Source: Darksidea phi (Eukaryota > Ascomycota > Dothideomycetes > Pleosporales > Lentitheciaceae). From it: DNA of 64,000 nt. The number at the start of each line of letters is the position of its first letter. Within the stretch, counting starts at the first letter, position 1. The position numbers were made by a program, and so were the translations under genes. Positions 1 to 15,600 of this stretch are shown here, piece by piece. Below the pieces are notes generated by a model, which was given only the letters and a program-made list of their open reading frames with translations, had not been told where the DNA came from and did not search any database. The DNA lies in assembly GCA_030770425.1 (NCBI GenBank), contig JASJFT010000244.1, forward strand, positions 1 through 64,000. The letters run 5' to 3'.

Positions 1-3000
1 CTACTATTAGTTAATTAGAAGGTTACCTTAGCTATTATAACTCCTAGTTGATTATACTTAGTCCTAGGGTCTTATATATAATATTTAGAATAGGATTAGA
101 ATATATCTATATTTCTTCGATTACTCGGCGAAAATACGCTTTAATATATTAATAATATTAAGATTTATATAAATCTTAAAGACTATAAGTATATTAAATA
201 CTTAATTTTACTAAACTTTATCTATATACTTGCTAAACGAAGGATATAGCTAAGATATCTTACGATAAAGTTTATAATAGTAATATTAACGGGTAAGAAA
301 GAGAAGACTAACTTTTTCTAATTCCTTTAGGCGCTTAGGGAGGCTTCGGAGTTTAAAGATATATTTTTTAAAGTTATTAATCCTAATTAACTTAAAGGGG
401 AAAATAAATAATAGCTTCTATAGAGTATATATATAAAAAGGGATAGCTTAGTATAAGAATAGAAACGTAAATTTAAAGAAGTTTAGGAGTAGTATTAAGA
501 TCTCTTATTATAATAGAAATAAGATTATAGGTTCTAATAAGAAAGTTTTCTTAATATCTTTATAAGTTTAGCGTCTATAGATAGAGTAAGATTTTATTTT
601 ATATCTAGAATTAAATCTCCTAGAAAATAAGATAATAGTAAGTATTCCGGCTTAAGCTATACTACTATTATACTCGTTATAAAGATATTAGGTTTTAAGT
701 CTATACTTATAGACTTAACCTAGCTTTCTTTACTAAATTAATATAAGAGTTTAATATTAAAAATTAAAAATTTTTAGACCTTATAATTAACGTATCTACC
801 TAGTAGAGCTACTCTTTAGCTAGATTAGTAATAGCTTAATCTATATACTATAGCGAATAGTATAGTCTATTCTAGTAGTAATACCTAAGTTAATATATTA
901 GATTAGCTTATATAGCTATTTCTATATTAATTACTTACTTATATATATAAGCCTACCCTTCTATAGAGCTATTATAATTAACTTAGTTCTATACTCTATT
1001 TTTATAGTAATTTTATAATAATTTTATAGTAATTTACTATAATATAATATTATTTTAAAGAGTCTTATATTATCTAGTAGATATAAATCTATCTAAAAGT
1101 CGACTAGTTTTATAGGTATAAGATAGCTATTAGTATAAAATAGGGTTCGTAACCTCGTAATACTCTATAGAATAGTAAAACTTATTATATAAAGTAAAAC
1201 TAGATATTACGATAATAGGGTATATACTAGAATTTACTACGTCTTATAACGACGGAGTCGTTAAATAGATCGCCGTAGACCTAGCTATTATAATAACTAA
1301 CTTAATTAGGGTTAATACTAGTAATAATATTACTTATATAAGTATATAAGCCTATCTATATAAGATTATATAATCTTAGAAGATAAAGATATATAATAAT
1401 AATACCCTATTAGAGAAAAGTACTTATATTATTATTAGTAAATAATAGACTATAAAAAATAACTATTTTATACTTCTAATATACTACTATAACTACGTTA
1501 GTAATAATAGAGAATATTAGTAAATATTTATATTTAGGATTATACTATACTAAGAGCTTATAGATTTTATAGAGTAGATACTAAAGTACTAATAGTATAA
1601 GAAATACTATAATAATATAAAAGAGTAGTATCTACTCATAAACGAAGTTATTCCTACTTAGAATTAAAAAATCTAAAAGGGGAGATAAAAGGTCTCGTAT
1701 AATAAATAAAAGATAATAAACTAGCTATATAGTCTATAACGTAATATTAAAGACCTCTTTATAGAAATTTTAAGATTTATTTTAAGTTATATACTATCTA
1801 TAATCTTTAGCTCTTTTATACTAAGGAGGAAGTATACCCTCTTTATAAGTATACTTTCCCTTTACTTTATATTTATATAACTTATAGTAATTATACTTCT
1901 TATAACCTAGTTTATATATATTTACTCCGTCCTTATAAGTATTCTTATAGTAAATATAGATTATTTCTTCTTATAGACTTTTAAGAAATAATAATATTAT
2001 AATATAATATTTTATATTATTATATTATATCTATTTCTCTTTAATCTATACTTAAGAGATAATATTAAGTAATCCCTCCTAAGAACGTATATTACCCTAT
2101 TTAACTAAGTCTATATATTTAATATTATCTATTTTATAAAATACCTCTACTTAGTTCTTCTTATTCTTAATAGACTAAAGTAGTTCTAATAGTTACTTAG
2201 AACGAAGTTCCCTAAAAGAGCCTTTAAAAATTTCTATAAGATTAATAAAAAAGTAGGCTTACTAAGACTTAGAGAAGTTTTAGAAGGTATTCTTCTAAAT
2301 ATTAGCTAGAATATAATCCTTCTAGTTAATTAGATATATTTAATATAGTTTAATTTTATAAAGAAGAATAAAAAATTTATAAAGCTTAGTAAAGATACTA
2401 GTAGAGTTCTTCGTAAACTAATATAGGAATACTCTATAAGCTAGAGGATTTTATTAATAAACTTTTAGTTTTTCGTTTAATAAATAGGCTCTCTTCTAGG
2501 GCTCTAAGTAGGATAGTAATTTATTTAATATAATTATCTCTATATTATTATATTATAGCGCGTAATAATTTTAGGGATTTTAATTATAATATATATATAC
2601 TAAAGAGTAGATAATATAGCTATTATTAACTATAGTTAAAAACTCTTCTAGTTATTCTTAGAATAAACTAGGTATTTAGTTTTATTTTTAAGTTATTAAT
2701 AATATTTCTTATATTTATTCCTACCCTTTAGTAAAGTATACTAAATATATTTAATAATTAGAATTTCTTAGAGTATAAAAGAGATATTTTACTAAAAATT
2801 ATTTACTAAATTTAGAGTTTTAGAAATAAGACGCTCTATATAAGCTTAGCTTAGAACGTTTAATAACTAGCTCTATAATATATATACTAAATCGCTTACC
2901 TTCTTTACTATATTAAATTATTTAGTTTCTTATTAAATAAGTAGTAGCTATTACGTCTTTAAACTTACGGAATAATCTAAAAGGAAATATAAAAAGATAT

Positions 3001-4079
3001 TTTATTCTATACTATTTATTTAATTTCTTATAATATTCTATATATAGATAGTATTACGGCTATTTATAAGGATAAGGAAGAAAAGTAAAGTAAAAAATAT
3101 ATCTTACTAAAGGAATAATAGTCTTATAATAAGTCTAATTACCTCTCTATTAATTATAGTCTAATATATTTATACCTTAAATCTATAGTATTATAAAATT
3201 CTAAGAGTTAATTATCTAATTATAACTATTAAGTCTTAAGGATCTCTAGTTTATTAGTCTATAAAGTTTAGGTAGTTTCGTATAAACTTATATTACTTAA
3301 GTTAACTTAAAATTATTAGTCTAAATATTTTTTAATACCTAATTTCTTATTTAACAACGAACTTTATATTTTATAATATTTATCTAGTTATCTTTTATTT
3401 TATACTATTATAGAAGTATCTACTTCCTTTCTAACTCTATCCTTCTAGAATACCGATCTAGATATTTAGGTTACTACTTATATATTTATAAGATTTAGAT
3501 AAGCCTAGCTTTATATATTATACTTAGAATTAATTATTTCCTAGATATTATTAATTAAGTTATTAAAAGTTAAAGAAATTTTAAATATAAACTAGTAAAT
3601 CTTTTATACTTTATATTATAATATATAACGAGATAAGAATTTAAGATCTAAGTAATAATTTACTAAGGGATTCTAGTATAGTAGGGGTTATAAAGAATTC
3701 TTAGGTATATAAAAGATAAAGCCGGTTTTATAAGTAACTATACCGTAGCTTCGCTCTTTCTTATATTATAAAGAAGAGGTTCTTATATTTTAAATTAACT
3801 TCTATAGTATAGTTTAAGATTAGTTAAGAATAGAATATTATCTAAAAATATACTATAAATCTATAAATAGTATACTAAGAATCTAAATACTAAATTCTTA
3901 TTATTAATTATACTATCTTTAGATAAAATATATTAGAGTATAATTACTAAGTTTTATATTTATCTATTTACGTTAGCTAAAAATATTATAATTTATAAAT
4001 ACTTATATAAGAATTATATAACTTTAGTAACTATCTATTATAATAAATAATCCTATTTAATAATTATTTAATAAAATTA
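1..4079. other. RIP-saturated, no gene recognised
   Basis: Uniform TpA-rich sequence with no ATG and no recognisable repeat array. Around 150-620 the + strand can be read as a frame with mostly Gln-compatible stops, but I recognise no domain. Residual TpG sites are seen at about 49 and 231, and a CpA at about 3354. Confidence 0.6.
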
Positions 4080-5215
4080 ACTAAACCTTATAAATATATT
4101 CTCTTTAAGATAATATCTAATAAGCCTTCTTAAACTCTATAGGTCGATTAAAATTTACTAGACTTATATATACTTTCTCTTAACTAGAAGCTCTTCGATA
4201 TAATAGCTATTATAGAAGATTATTATAATAAGCTCTATAAGCTACTATAGTATTATTAAATAATAGAGACTAGCTATAAGAATAAAAAAGTCTAATACTA
4301 TTACGTCTTTTAGGAGATTAATCGACTTTACTTAAAATATAAGCTTATATAATAGGAGTATAATAAGCTAGTTAAAAAGAATCTATTCTTATAAATAGAT
4401 CTAGATAGAGATAAGTATTATATTATAGAGCTAGAGAGGGAAAATAGAGATTTAAGTAAGATTCTAATAAGTACTATAGTACTTCTTCTTTAGAAGAAAG
4501 ACTCTACTAGGGTAAAGAGTAGTAATAAGATAGTAGACTACGGAGACTATATAATAATAAGAGATAAGAAAGATTTAGAAAATAGTAAAAGTATAACTAG
4601 ATAATCTCTAGAATATAAATCTTCTAATAAAAGAGCTAAAAGAAAGTAGACTAAGGACTAAGGAAAAGAGAAGTATTATTTTTACTATCTTTCTATATTC
4701 TAAAAATAGTATAAAAAATAGAAATATAGTATTTATATTATATAGTTTAGTATATATATAGTACCTATCTTATCTAAGCTACTCTTATTAACTATTATAT
4801 AGTCTTAGTAAAGTCTATTAGAGTATTTCTTTTACGAGGGATCTAAAGTTAGTAAATCGTTAGATTTAACTTAGTTACTTTAAGTATACTCTCTTTATAA
4901 TAAACTAGTTACTAAAGCTTATAATTTATAATCTTAGTAGATAAAATATAGATTAGACTTAAACTAGCCTATTAAATAAGAGATAAGTATCTAGATTTTT
5001 TAAATACCCTAATATAGAAAGTCTTTAACTAGTTTTAATAAAATAGGGGTATAAAACGAAAGTTTCTAAATAAGATTAAAAGAATAAGTTTTCTAGAATA
5101 TATAAAGTAATAAGTTACTTAAATAAAGAATTTATTCTAGTATAGATAGTTTTCTAGCTCGTTTAAATAGATATTATAATATTAGTAGTAATTTTTTTTA
5201 AACTAATTTTTTACG
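4080..5215 (+). pseudogene. Fossil coding frame with coiled-coil-like N-terminal half, function unknown
   Basis: One + strand frame reads for about 1.1 kb with stops only as TAA or TAG, which are consistent with former CAA/CAG (Gln). The first part (about 4161-4480) reads as a charged, Leu-rich helix with recurring E, K and Q, such as LERENRDLSK near 4430, and looks like a coiled coil. It is followed by a Lys/Ser-rich basic stretch near 4600-4680. No start codon survives. A retrotransposon Gag is one possibility from the coiled coil followed by a basic tail, but no CCHC knuckle or capsid motif was seen, so the function is unassigned. Confidence 0.4.
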
Positions 5216-6951
5216 TTAGCTCTAAATATTAGAGGTAGCTTTACTAAGTAATATTAGAGTAAATTTAGATAAGCTTAGTAAATATTTAGTAGTTCTTACG
5301 TTAGTAGACTATATAAGATAGAAAAAGATTTTTAGTTTATAAAATTATATTATAGACTTACTTTAAAACTCTAACTTCTATATATAAATAAGTATATACC
5401 CTTTTATTATAATCTTCTTATAGTCCCGTTCTAGTACTTAAGAAGTATAATTCGTATATTATTTAATATTAATAGATTCTAACTACTAAATTAAATAGTA
5501 CTATAAATACCTACTATAATATAGAAAATATTTAGCTATTTTTCCCGGCCGACTCTAAGGTATAGCTATATCTAGATCCTATAATTAATCTAGTTAATAG
5601 CTTAGTATATAACTAGTTAACTAGAGGTTATTTTATATAATTTTAACTATTATATTAATAGGAACCGGCGTCCTACTAGTTAAATAGTTAGTTATATAAT
5701 AAGAGATTATCGTAAATACTATTCTCTAGGTTATTTATTTATAAATAATATTAGCTCTATTAGTTATTAGAGAGTAGAATAGGGAACTTAGAAATATAAT
5801 TAATAGTATTTAAGAAAAAAATAAGATACGTATTCTTACGATTTATTAATTTCTAATACTAAATATCTTAATAGCTATATTAGAGGTATTATTGAAGAAT
5901 TTTAAAAGTAGTTCTAGAAATTTATAAAGAAGGCTAAGAATATAGTATAGACTTTATATATATCTATAAGTTTTAAAGAGAAATAGATTTTATAGGACTA
6001 AATTTATACTATACTATTATATTATTCTTTCTTAAGTAAGCTAATTCTACTTAATAGTATTCTCTATTACTTCGCTTCTAAAGCTTTCTATTAATTCTAT
6101 TTTCTAATAAATAATACTAATTAGTCCGGTTTCTCTTTAATAGCTATTAGCCGTATAATAATATAAATAATATAAAATATTAGGTTATATAAAGTTAAAT
6201 TATATATCTTAAATCTAAACTTAAATAAACTATACTAGCTCTATAGAATAAATCTATTTTCGTAAAGTAGAAACTAGTTACTAAATAAAGTATATAACTT
6301 ACTCTTAGTCTTTTTTTATACGTAGGAATATTTAATAACTAATCTTTAAAATATACGAGTAATTTCGTAGTTTATAAAATACTATATATATTATATAGAA
6401 CCTTACGTTATAATCTTATCTACTAAACTAAGATATAGAAGCTAAGTATTTATTTTTAATATTTATCTAGTATATTAAAATAACTAATTAGACTAATTAT
6501 TATTAAAGTATCTCTAGAGTTTATAAGCTAAAATTAGAAGTTTAGTAGGAAGTTCTTATCCTAATACCTCGTCTAATTCTAGATAAACCCTAGTAGTAGT
6601 TAAATATAAATTAATTATAATAGTAACTACTAAATATACCTCTTATTTAAAGCTATATTTTTTTCTTAATATATAAATTAGCGATAGCTTTAAAACTACC
6701 TAGTAATTATCTACTTCTACTAAGGCTAATAGACTAAAGGCTAGCTTATTATAATAGGATAACTATACTATTAGAGGCTATATAGAATAATATATAATTA
6801 TAGAAAAAGGAATCTATCCTAAGCTTATCTTAGATTATTAGGTAAAGAATATTAGAAATCGGATAACTTCGAAATAAATTAGTTTACTAATACTAGAAGG
6901 AAGTAGTAGGCTTACGTCTATTTAAGGAAGTATATATAATAATTAAAAAGA
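5216..6951. other. RIP-saturated, no gene recognised
   Basis: Two different + strand frames look partly readable between 5.2 and 6.1 kb, so the coding frame of the upstream fossil cannot be followed securely. No domain recognised. One TpG survives near 5893. Confidence 0.5.
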
Positions 6952-7053
6952 TCTAATAAGTCGAAGATATATTTAAGAGTATATAAAAATATATTAAAAA
7001 TCTCTAATAAGCTATAGATATATTTAAGGATATATAGAAGAATATTAAAGAAG
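6952..7053 (+). repeat. Two copies of a 51-bp tandem repeat
   Basis: The motif tctaataag recurs at 6952 and 7003, followed in both copies by similar AT-rich sequence containing agatatatttaag. The unit is 51 bp, so it would add 17 codons without changing frame. The + strand reads as K/I/R-rich repeats in a frame with few stops, suggesting a repeat inside a former coding region. Confidence 0.5.
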
Positions 7054-9852
7054 ATAAAACCTCTTTTAAGATATAATAATATATTAGACTAGTTTATATA
7101 ACTACTTCTAGCTACTATATCTTATTCTATTCTATATAAGCTACTCTTATATAGAGCTTTTATAATTAATCGTAGTTCTTACTTCTTTCCCTTAAAGTAA
7201 TTTACTCTAGACCCTTACTATAATATAATAATATTAGATCTTAGTATATATTCTAATTATATTATATAGTAAGATAAAGGTACTAGTTTATACTATTCTA
7301 GGTATCTAACGTTATATAGTTCTATTTTTAAAATATACTTCTAATATATATATACTATTCCTTTATATACGTATATACCTAATATAATATAGTAAAGTAA
7401 TTAATAAAATATCCAAACTAATAGCTAAAAAAATAACTATAAGCTATTTAGAATAAGCTTTATAAGTATATAAAGCTAGAGGTAAATATTATACTTATTC
7501 TATACTTTCTAAAGAAGAAATTAGGGTATTTATATATCTTATTAAAAGAGTTTCTTTAGATTATAGACTATATAGTAAGATAACTATATATACTACTATT
7601 TAGAGTCTCTAATTCTAAAAAGAGATTATACCTAGAATCTATAAATAAATTATATAAGAAGATAAATAAGACTTAATTAGAAAATATATTAAGAGTAGCG
7701 TATATAAAGAAGAAGTAGGCTAAATTTATAAGAAAGGGAATAGATATAGATATATTAGTATCTATAATAGTTAGTTAAAATATAATAAGATCTATAGCGG
7801 GTATAGTAGACTAATTTTTCCTAAAGCTACTCTTCTTTATAGTTTTAAAAAGATAAATTCTTTAAAGTAGTATTAAATATCTATAGTAGGAATATCCTAT
7901 AATAATAATTATTACTTTTTAGCTTCTTTAAAACGATTTTAATAATACTTAATAGTATTTATAAGTATTTTAAGTATATATCTAACTTCTTAAAGTAAGA
8001 GATATATACTATTATATATCTAATTAAGATATTCTTTTCTTCTCTACTATACTAACTATTTTATATCGATATAGGCTAGGGTCTCTTACTATTAAAACCT
8101 TTCTACCCGCTTAATTAGCTCTTTAATATTAAATATTTCCCTTATACTCTCTATCTTTTTATTACTTCTTACTAGTAACTAGGTTCTTATATATATATTA
8201 ATACTATTTATAGGAATAAGTAATAGCTACTATATTTTTAAATTCACTCTAATACTATTTATATAGTATCCGTTCTTATCTATAAATAAAAATAAATAAG
8301 TAAAAAGAGTATATTAGTTACTTATACTAAAATTAAACTATTATAAATAATATATATAAGAGTTACTCTCTTCTTTTTAAATTTAAAGACTTAACTATCT
8401 AACTATCTAATATAAAGTATATATTATATCTATACCTTCTTTCTATTACCTATACTAAGGTATTTAGTTATTCTTAAGTATATATAGTATCTTATAAAAT
8501 ATAGATAATATATTTACTATAGCCTAGGTTAAGAATTTATAGGTCTATTAAAATAAGTAACCTTTTAGGGATACTAGATTTATTTAAAACTATAGTAAGT
8601 TCTAAAGTAAGGTAGTTTCTTACTAATAATAAACTATTTAGCTACTTATATTATAATAAATAATTTAAATAAAGATAATATATACTAGTTAAGTAGTACC
8701 TTACTAGAATAGAGCTTCTATAGCCCCTTTTAAAGTAGTTCTTTCTAGATTAAGGGATTTCCTAGGTTAAGCGTATCTCCTAGCTCTAAAATTAGAATAA
8801 GCTATTTTAAAAATAGCTATATATTAGTACCTCTATTATTAGAGAGTATTATTAGTAATATAATCTAGTTTAGAGTAGAATCTACTAATTCTATAGATAA
8901 TACTATAATATATAGTATATTATAGGATTAAAAAAATAGGTATAAAAGAGAAAGAAGTAAGTATAATTATAGTAATATATAACTAAACTTATATTTATTA
9001 GTACTAGGTACTATATCCTTTAATAATAGTATATATAGTTAGGGAGACCCTTTAATACTATATTATAGTATTTTTTAAATTCTAGAGAACCTAGTAGTTA
9101 GCGTAACTTATACTATCTATTAGCTATAAGATTATTCTAATAAGCTTAGGACTAATATAGATTATATAGAGGTATATAGTAACTATATTAAGTATAAAAT
9201 ACTTACTAATACCTATAATTCTATACTTTATATATAAATATAGATATTATATAACTAACTTTATATTTTTCTTATCTATTACTATTTTTAATTAATATAA
9301 TAACTATTACTCCCTAAGTACTTATATTAAGGGGTTATAATCTACTAATAGTCTAAGTTAACTATAATAGGTAAAAGCTATATAAGTATAGGCCTAAATC
9401 GAGTATAATACTACTATAAGAAGGCGACCCTTATTAATAATCTATAGCTATAGCTTAGTAATATATTTAATCCTATTAGTCTAGTATACTATATAAGAGT
9501 AACCTATCTTATTTATAAGAGTTATTAACCGTCTACTTTAAGCCTTTTAATTAAGAATAATAGCTTCTTAAGAAACTAGTCTAAGGTAATAAAATATACC
9601 TTAGATATATATATTAGATATATAAGTATCTACGTATACTTAATCTTATCTAGATTAGTAATACTAATATCTAAAAATAGCTTTATACTACTACTATCTA
9701 TATTAATAATATCTAATACTATTTTTATAATTATATCTAAATAATTATAAATCTAATATATCGTATCTTATAAAGTATAAATATATATAAATAAGCTAGT
9801 ATAGAAAAGAGCTAGTTAGTAAATTAGATACTTATATTAAAGCTCGAATTAA
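7054..9852. other. RIP-saturated, no gene recognised
   Basis: No array, hairpin or domain recognised. Residual CpA dinucleotides survive at about 7413 (tccaaac) and 8243 (attcact). Confidence 0.5.
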
Positions 9853-10020
9853 AGGTAGTAAAGTAGAAATAAAAGGAATATTACGTAGAAGTAGTATAGA
9901 AACTTAAGATAGTAAGATAGAAATAGAAGGAATATTATATAGAATTAATATAAGAACTTAAGATAGTAAGATAGAAATAGAAGGAATATTACGTAGAAGT
10001 AGCGTAGGAACTTAAGATAG
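9853..10020 (+). repeat. Three copies of a 54-bp tandem repeat, probably coding
   Basis: The sequence agatagtaagatag starts at 9907 and 9961 and agatag again at 10015, giving a 54-bp period; a diverged first copy precedes 9907. On the + strand each unit reads as an 18-residue repeat close to TQDSKIEIEGILRRSS, where the Q is a TAA codon. Period divisible by three and conserved reading suggest a repeat inside a former protein-coding gene. Protein not recognised. Confidence 0.6.
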
Positions 10021-11702
10021 CTTTTAATAAGGAAGGAAAGTTAAATAAGATAATACTAAACTACTAGTCTAGGCTTATAACTATTACCTATTATTATAAA
10101 TTTATAGAGGGTTTTCTTAAAGATCTTAATTATAAAGTAAAATCTATAGGAAAATAGTTATATTCTTAATAAATAAGAAAGCGTAGCTATAATTAGAATA
10201 GTACGTTATATAGCTAATTTATTATCTCTTTACTAGTAACTTCTATACTACTATAGTAGGAATTAACTTATACTACTATAAAGATACTATATTAAGATTT
10301 ATTAATTAATAGAGGTAAGTATTATAAGTATTAGCGTACTAACTATACTTACGTTAGTTTATCTATATAATCTTTATATATATATAGTTATATAAGTATA
10401 ATAAGTCTAATTAATTAGACTAGTAGTTAACTAGGATTATTATTATACTAAAGATTATCTATTCTAAGATTTATTATCCTTTCTCTATATTCTATCCTTA
10501 TTACCTTCGGGGTATAACCTATATCTTTTTAATAGAATATTCTATAGGTTAATAGTAATAGGGCGTAGAAGCTTCTTATTTTATATATTACTAATAGATT
10601 TAAAAGTATTTAGAAGTATTTCTTTTTAATCTTCCTTAGACGATAGTATAATATCTATTTAAAGAGAAGTAGTTTCTTCTTTAGCTTCGGAGTTAGAATC
10701 TATAAACTTTATAGTATACTTTTATAATTTTATATAATAATTACTTTCTACCTAATTACTATCGACTAGAAGCTAGACTTAAAAAGAAATATCTTAATTT
10801 AATAAAACTTATATATTCCTAATTTTAATAGCTATAGGTAGAATCTACGCCGAATTTATATAATTATCTTACTATAAATTATTCGTAAATAGTAAGTAAT
10901 TTAAAATAAACGTAGTAATATAGCTTATATACTTTTAGTAATTAAACCCTACTAATTTAGTATAGAACTCTCTTTCTAAAAATATAATATAGTCTACTAC
11001 TCTTATAAAGTCCTCTAGTTTTTTATTTAGTATCTATTATACCCCCCCCTTCTATATAGTATAGCTAATATTAATAATAGTAGTTACTTCTACTTAGTAT
11101 ACTTAGGATAATATTCTAATAATAAAAGTAGATAGCTAGACCTAGGCTTAGTAGATAATAGGTTACGAAAATTAGTACTTAGTTAGAGATAAGGACTTAT
11201 AGATAATATAAGCGTCTAATAAAAAGAATATAGAGGTATTATATTTAATCTTTAATATATTAGTAGCTAATAATTTCTCTATATTATCTATATATAAATA
11301 ATATAGGTATACTTATCTATAAATACTAATTAGATATAGATTAGTCTTATACTACTAGTTAATATATTTAAGTAAAGTAGGGAAAATCGCTATTATAATA
11401 TTTTTAGAGTAAATATAATATTAGATAAGATTTATATTTTTATATATAGACTTTTCTAATTTTCCCTAGTCTTATTAATAGATTAAACGAGTAGGCTATT
11501 CTTAGTTATATAAGTTAGAATAATTATAGTATATTATCTACTCTTAAATATAGGACTAATATATTTTTAGGTAGTACGGGGTTATATTTTAATTTAAAAG
11601 CTTAAGGCTAAATTTAACCTAAGTAATAGTATATAAATAGTATTTTTATAATTTAGTTAAAGCTTACCTAATAATATACTTTCTACTTAATCTTAAATTT
11701 CG
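10021..11702. other. RIP-saturated, no gene recognised
   Basis: No recognised coding domain. Contains an uninterrupted run of eight C at 11042-11049, showing that CpC was not a RIP target here. Confidence 0.5.
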
Positions 11703-12606
11703 AAAACTACTATATAATCTTTTAAGAAATACTAACTATATAAGGTTAAGATCTTATATTAACTAGTAAAAGATTATCCGAATAGTATTAAATAGTACTA
11801 AGTAGTTAAGAAATATAATAAGCTTATTCCTAGTAACTAGAAACGAATACTTAGTAGGCTTTATAACTAGTATAAATCTAAGTAAATTCTCTTTACTAAG
11901 CTAAAATTAACTCGAAAGAATAAAGGAACTATATTAATATTCGATAATAATACTAATAAGGGAATTTAAAATTAAGCTAATCTAATCCCTCTATTTATAT
12001 TAAAGGGGTCCCTTTAAGATATAAATAAGCTAATACTAAGCCTAGTACTTTTATTAGCTAATATTTAACTATCTATTAGTATTTCCTAATCCTATTTTTC
12101 TATAACGACTAATAAGTATACTAGAAGACTTACTATTTAGAGCCTTTATTATATAATATAGACTAGTCTATATTAATTAATAAGTATATATATAATATAT
12201 TAGCTACGTAAAAAGAGAATATAATAAGTTTCTAATTAGTATATTATCCCTAATCTAATATCCTAGCCGGAGGAGCGTATAATTAGTATAGGTAATAATC
12301 GAAAAGAGTTTAAGTTCTATTAAGTTAGTACTAAAGTAGAGATCTATTCGATCTTATAGCTATATATAGTAGATATAGTTATAGATAATTAAGATTTACC
12401 TAGATAGCTTATAAGATCTTATTATATTCTAAGATTTTTTAATCGTATACCTTTAACTTATATAATAGCTTTACTTTCTTTATTTATACTAATAGAATTT
12501 AATTTTAATAAATAGTATATTCTCTAACTATACTTATATAAAAGTTATATATAATTAATATATCTTTAGAATCTCTATAGCTACTATCTAACTAGAGTAG
12601 ATTCTT
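11703..12606 (+). pseudogene. Fossil coding frame of unknown function
   Basis: A single + strand frame can be followed for about 300 codons with no indel. All its stops are TAA or TAG at positions compatible with Gln or Trp. The reading is rich in K, I, N and S at first (for example LFTKLKLTRKNKGTILI near 11,895-11,945) and includes KEFKFY near 12,305. No start codon survives and I recognise no family. The evidence is frame coherence only, judged by eye, so the exact ends are uncertain. Confidence 0.4.
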
Positions 12607-15600
12607 AAATATTAAAAATAATATTACTAGTTCTAGTATCTAGTATAGTAGCGTAAGGTAGTTTTACTAGTAATAAATCTCTACTTCTCTACCTATAGTA
12701 GTAGTAAAGTACTTAGTTATATCTTTAAACTTCGACTTATACTATCTAATATAAGCGTATTCCTATATATTATACTAGGTTTTATTTTAGACGTAGATTA
12801 TTATTTAGTAAAGTAGAAGAATTCTTAGATAGAATCTAAGAAGTTATTCCCTTATATAGAATTAATATATAAATTCTAAAGCCGGCCTTATTAATATTTA
12901 AATAGAAAAGCTTTCTATATAATTATACTAAAGTATCTACTAATATATCTATAGGTTCTTTATAGAATATATATAATTAATAGCTATAGTAGTTTAGTAG
13001 ATTTAAGCTAAAGCTAGATTAAATAAAGTATTTATCTATTAGATCTATAATATTAAGACGTTAATATATTCCGTATAACTTATACTAAGATATTAGCCTA
13101 AACTACTACGTAGTAGTACTAAATATTATTAGTTTACTTATAGATTACTTATACTTAGTAGCTCTATCTTATACTAACTCTACTTATATATCTAATAAGA
13201 TAGAGTTAACTAGTTTTATTTAGATATTTATAAGATCTACTTCCCCTATAAATATATACTAGTATAATTAGAAGGTTAATTATAGTATAAGAAGTATATT
13301 AATATATTCTAGAGAAACGAATAGCTATAGAATCTATATATACTACTATAAGATATCTTATTCTAGTTCTAGAGTCTAGATTCTTCTTATATACTAAGTC
13401 TAGCTAATTAGTATCCTTATAATATAGCCTTCCTATTATAGTTCTATAACTTTCTTACTCTTTTTTAAGTCTATTTTCCTTTATATAGAGGTAACTTAGA
13501 GTTTATATATATTTTATTAATCTTCTACTTAATAGTACTAATATAATTAGCCGTAATAATTAGTATACTTTAATAATCCTTTACTATTTTCTTCTTTTCT
13601 TATTCTAACTACTAAACTTATACTTAAAGCTTTTAATACTATAAGCTTAGTATTATAGACTATTCTATATAGGTTTAAATAGCTTACTTATACTCTTTAA
13701 TAAGCCTTTAGCTCTATTTCTAGTTTATAAGAAGGTTATTATATCTCCTACTTAATTTCTAAAGCTTAGTAATCGTCTTATTATATATCTTTTAAAGTAT
13801 AATATATAAATTAATAATATTAATATTATTAGTTTAGGAATTCTTAAAGTCGATATTTAGCTTAGTAATAGTATTCTAGCTATTATAAAGGAGCTATTGA
13901 GATATTTCTATAGTATTTAACGTATAATAAAGCTTCGTATTAATAGTAGTAAATTCTTCGCCTCTAAGAGGAGAAGAAAACTTATAATAAACCTCTATAG
14001 ACCCTTAATTCTAAATAAATAAATACGATCTTATAGATTAAAGTACTATATACCTATAATTACCTATTTAACTATTTAGTTACTATTACTATTAATATAA
14101 TTAAGTAGTTATTAGCTAATATACTATTTAATAATACTTTAAATATATTCCCTCTATAAAAGTACTAGGTATATTTAAGCTCTTCTAATATAACTAGGTA
14201 GTTTTATAGATAGAAGTATATCCGTATCTAAAAGCTACTAGATACTACTTTATATAACCTTTTATTAACCTACTAGAGTTATATTTTAGAATAATTAGTA
14301 TATAATATTATTTTAGTTAAGTTAAAAATAAAATCTATATAGTAATTTATAAGGTAGCTCCTAAGGAAAGTCTTAGAGTCTAGTTTTAACTAATTTTATA
14401 TTTATATCCTAATATTTTAGTTTATAAATAGGGGCTTACTAACTAATATTCTCTTAGTAGTTACTTTACTTATTAGAATATAAGTATATAGTTAGATTAT
14501 TTATCTTTAAAAGCTAAGTATAGAGCTAATACTATTATTTATAGTTCTAAAGAACTTTAAAGAGTTCTTTAATATTTAAGATATCTATTTATCTTAAAAG
14601 TAAACTAGATATAATTAGAGTTATAATAAAGTTCTAAATCGGTATTCTTATAATCTTAGTTATAGTAGTCTATTACTATCTAAAAAACTTACTTTTAAAT
14701 AATAAAGAGTTAAACTACGTAGTAAGTCTTAGTAATATTTTATAATTTAATTAAAATTAACTTAAATAGCTACTTTAAGATCTTAATCTTACTACTTAGT
14801 TTCTTATAAACTATATACTAGAATCGTATCTAGTAGTACCTCTAAAATAGTAGTATACTCCTTAAAAGAGCTACTACGTTATATAAGATAAGATAAAACT
14901 TTTCGATATTTATATTTAGTAAAATATATTAAAAGAAGATTTCTATAGTTATTATACTATTATTTTACTACTAGTATAAATAAGGTTAAGCTAAAGATTA
15001 ATAAATATTACGGCTAGAATAAGAATATAGTTTTCTTTATTTATTAGTAAATATACTATAGCTAGCTAGTTTTTACTCTAATATAATCTTATCTACGGAG
15101 CTTTATAATATACTAGTTTACTAAATTAAAATAGAACTAATTACTAGTACTAAGGATATTAAAAATCTTTAGTTATAGTAAAGACTATATCTTAGAGAAA
15201 GTAGTAGTTATATTTCCCTATAAAGAACGTATCTATAAATTCCTAGAACTATATTATATAGTAATATATATAGTAGTAATTATACTATAGAGAATATATT
15301 TATAAATTCCTAGTACTATACTATATAATAACTTTACCCAATAGTAGACGAAACTATACTAATTAGACTACTTAATAGGTTATATAGATAATTTTACGTA
15401 TTTTATACTATCTAGACCTTTTTAAGTACTAGGAATCTTATACTAAAATATAATATCCTAATATAATAGGACGAATCTTATACTAGTATATATATTACGC
15501 TTAAAATAAAGCTTATTTATTATATTTAACTACTATAGTATCGTATCTCTAATCCTTACTATATAATTATATAATTATATAATTATACTTTATTATAACG

